Positions 41,658 to 42,919 of a stretch of 42,919 nt of DNA are shown here, piece after piece. Below the pieces are notes generated by a model that was given only the letters and a program-made list of their open reading frames with translations, did not search any database and had not been told where the DNA came from. Made by a program: the position numbers and the translations under genes. Source of the DNA: Candidatus Hadarchaeum sp. (GTDB lineage Archaea; Hadarchaeota; Hadarchaeia; Hadarchaeales; Hadarchaeaceae); contig DYFS01000004.1 in the NCBI GenBank assembly GCA_020725055.1, positions 1-42,919 on the forward strand, written 5' to 3'. Within the stretch, counting starts at the first letter, position 1. Every line of letters starts with the position of its first letter.

Positions 41658-42680
41658 ATGGTCGAGCTCTACGGCAAGGATTTCATAACGACGCAGGACT
41701 GGAGCGTCGATGAGCTGGTGCACGCGATAAAAGTTGCCAGAAAATTCAAGGACATCGTGAAGAAAGGCGGGCGCCCGCCGAGGGTCTTGGACCGCAAGAA
41801 TTTCTTCATGCTTTTCTATGCCCCGTCGACCAGGACGCGGGGGGCGTTCGAGGCGGCGGCGTCGATTTTGGGGGGCCACCCCGCCTTCATAGACGTTTCA
41901 ACCACCCGGATGGAGGAGGCCGTGAAGGACGCCGCCAAGATGTACGACTCGTACGCGGATGGGATTGGGGTGAGGATTCTGGACAAATACATCGACTTCG
42001 TCTACGGCGCTGGGTACAAGGTCGTCGCCGAGTTTGCACGGGTCGCGAAGGTGCCGGTGATCAACATGGCGTGCTGTACCTACCACCCGACGCAGGGGCT
42101 CGGGGACATCATGACCGTAGAGAACAAAATCGGCAAGGTGAGGGGGAAGAAGTACACGATAACTTGGGCCTACTCGAGCAAGCCTCGCGGGCGCTGCAGC
42201 ATCCAGGAAGAAGTGCTAATCGCGACGCGCTTCGGAATGGATGTCGTGCTCGCACACCCGAAGGGCTTCGAGATCGACCCGACAATTGTCGGGGCGGCGA
42301 AGCGGAACGCGAAGGAGAGCGGGGGCGGCTTCAAGATAAGTAACGATTTTGAGGAAGGGCTCGAGGGCGCGAACGTCGTGTTCCCGCGGAGCTGGGGCAC
42401 TTCGGAATTCCTCAGGGTCGGGGCGACGAAATTCGGCGTGGGCAAGGAGGTCGCGGTCTACAACAAGCACAAGGACTGGAGGCTAGATCAGCGCCACGTC
42501 GAAGACCTAATGGCCAAGCCGGCGATCGTCACGCACGTGTTGCCTGTGATGCGCGGCGAGGAGGCGACGGACGAGGTCATGGACGGGCCGAACTCCGTCA
42601 TCTACGAGCAGGCGGACGACAACTTCTACGCGAAGATGGCCTCGATTGCCCTGACCATGGCGAAAGAAGTGCCGCTTTGA
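41658..42680 (+). CDS. ygeW: YgeW-type knotted carbamoyltransferase
   Basis: The 340-residue protein belongs to the aspartate/ornithine carbamoyltransferase superfamily. The carbamoyl phosphate site is STRT (57-60), and HPTQ is at 143-146. The second half follows E. coli YgeW closely: TWAYS, TRFGMDV, LAHP, AKRNAKESGG and PRSW. The C-terminal HVLPVMRGEE replaces the ornithine-enzyme HCLP. YgeW is encoded in the bacterial yge/ygf purine-degradation cluster and its exact substrate is unsettled. GAGGTGATC is a strong ribosome binding site. It is shorter than YgeW (about 396 residues). Confidence 0.82.
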   Translation: MVELYGKDFITTQDWSVDELVHAIKVARKFKDIVKKGGRPPRVLDRKNFFMLFYAPSTRTRGAFEAAASILGGHPAFIDVSTTRMEEAVKDAAKMYDSYADGIGVRILDKYIDFVYGAGYKVVAEFARVAKVPVINMACCTYHPTQGLGDIMTVENKIGKVRGKKYTITWAYSSKPRGRCSIQEEVLIATRFGMDVVLAHPKGFEIDPTIVGAAKRNAKESGGGFKISNDFEEGLEGANVVFPRSWGTSEFLRVGATKFGVGKEVAVYNKHKDWRLDQRHVEDLMAKPAIVTHVLPVMRGEEATDEVMDGPNSVIYEQADDNFYAKMASIALTMAKEVPL

Positions 42681-42768
42681 AATTTAGGATGAAAGATGGT
42701 GATGTTTCAGTTTAACAATCAGAGGGAACCGCTTGCTAACTCTCACCTAACCTCGAACATTACATTAT

Positions 42769-42919
42769 ATGTCACGAAACCCGACCATCCACTTCCGCGT
42801 AAAGCGCCTCCAGCAGATCGGGGTGCTCAAGGGGTTCACCGCTGCGGTCGACCCACGCGAGGCCGGGCTCCCCGATGTAGCCTTCATCAAGCTCAAAATC
42901 GCGAGTGGGGTGATGCCAC
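42769..42919 (+). CDS. Lrp/AsnC-family regulator, partial, N-terminus unusual
   Basis: From the ATG at 42769 the frame reads MSRNPTIHFRVKRLQQIGVL, then KGFTAAVDPREAGLPDVAF and continues to the window end. This matches the recognition helix, wing and start of the RAM domain of Lrp/AsnC proteins. The first two helices of the usual helix-turn-helix are missing. The 88 bp between the carbamoyltransferase stop and this ATG contain an in-frame TAA, so they cannot supply them in this frame. Either a frameshift has occurred or the protein is truncated. The gene continues beyond the window. Confidence 0.5.
   Translation, partial: MSRNPTIHFRVKRLQQIGVLKGFTAAVDPREAGLPDVAFIKLKIASGVMP

Noticed and set aside
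42772-42918. - strand open frame ending WHHPTRDFEL...VDGRVS at the right edge
   Set aside because: It reads smoothly, but the + strand frame over the same bases matches Lrp/AsnC motifs, so this is probably its shadow.
1-42919. CRISPR arrays, tRNA or rRNA genes, complete insertion sequences
   Set aside because: No regularly spaced repeats, no cloverleaf-like or rRNA-like segments and no transposase-like proteins were recognised by reading; a covariance-model scan would be needed to be certain.

Overview
The window reads as chromosomal DNA of an archaeon. The evidence is an archaeal class I CCA-adding enzyme, a Dph6 diphthine-amide ligase, a 2'-5' RNA ligase type phosphodiesterase, a Tfx-family regulator, TATA-type promoters 25-40 nt upstream of genes, ATGA-coupled genes, and a eukaryotic-type topoisomerase IB. 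TopIB is known from only some archaeal lineages. I cannot name the phylum from this sequence. Base composition is moderately GC-rich, with one clearly AT-rich gene (20725-21219). No rRNA, tRNA, CRISPR array or complete insertion sequence was found.

Layout. (1) 77-2254: a membrane-anchored double OB-fold protein and a TctA-type permease whose 5' end was disrupted and rebuilt. (2) 2259-7486: housekeeping genes, namely Dph6, a histone-deacetylase-like amidohydrolase, CCA transferase, ThpR, a Mth938-like protein and a HAD phosphatase. (3) 7483-10469: a histidine kinase/receiver pair enclosed by two paralogous PHP phosphoesterases. (4) 10475-11704: a cytosine-deaminase-like amidohydrolase. (5) 11790-15101: an iron locus with a DtxR-FeoA fusion regulator, FeoB and an unassigned 6-TM protein with an internal repeat, preceded by two DtxR-like operator boxes. 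(6) 15097-16711: a P-loop protein and a TIM-barrel isomerase-like protein.

(7) 16767-27020 is the first half of a probable nucleobase catabolic region. The + strand carries uridine phosphorylase, a thiolase homologue lacking the nucleophilic cysteine, its DUF35 partner, a GNAT-like protein and an AllH (DUF2877) homologue. The - strand carries AllF/FdrA, AllG (DUF1116) and a two-subunit CoA-transferase. A PF04199 cyclase is divergent from AllF. An AT-rich nuclease gene is wedged between the two halves. (8) 27110-28943: a dead DpnI-like remnant and topoisomerase IB. (9) 29004-36985: a molybdenum hydroxylase (three subunits) with nearly everything needed to supply it: a MoaD-like protein, Tfx regulator, MOT1 molybdate transporter, molybdopterin-binding protein, MocA cytidylyltransferase and XdhC. 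(10) 36997-39134: a DUF2179 protein and an ABC exporter. (11) 39222-42680: a four-cluster ferredoxin, an aldehyde:ferredoxin oxidoreductase and a YgeW-type knotted carbamoyltransferase. An incomplete Lrp/AsnC-like gene ends the window.

How it may work together (inference): uridine phosphorylase, the deaminase, the xanthine-dehydrogenase-type Mo enzyme, the cyclase, AllFGH and the YgeW-like transferase resemble a merger of two bacterial modules, the yge/ygf purine-degradation cluster and the allantoin/oxamate AllFGH module. This suggests anaerobic nucleobase breakdown that recovers the carbamoyl group as carbamoyl phosphate. A CoA-ester branch (CoA-transferase, thiolase-like, DUF35) may process the carbon skeleton. 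Carbamate kinase is not in the window.
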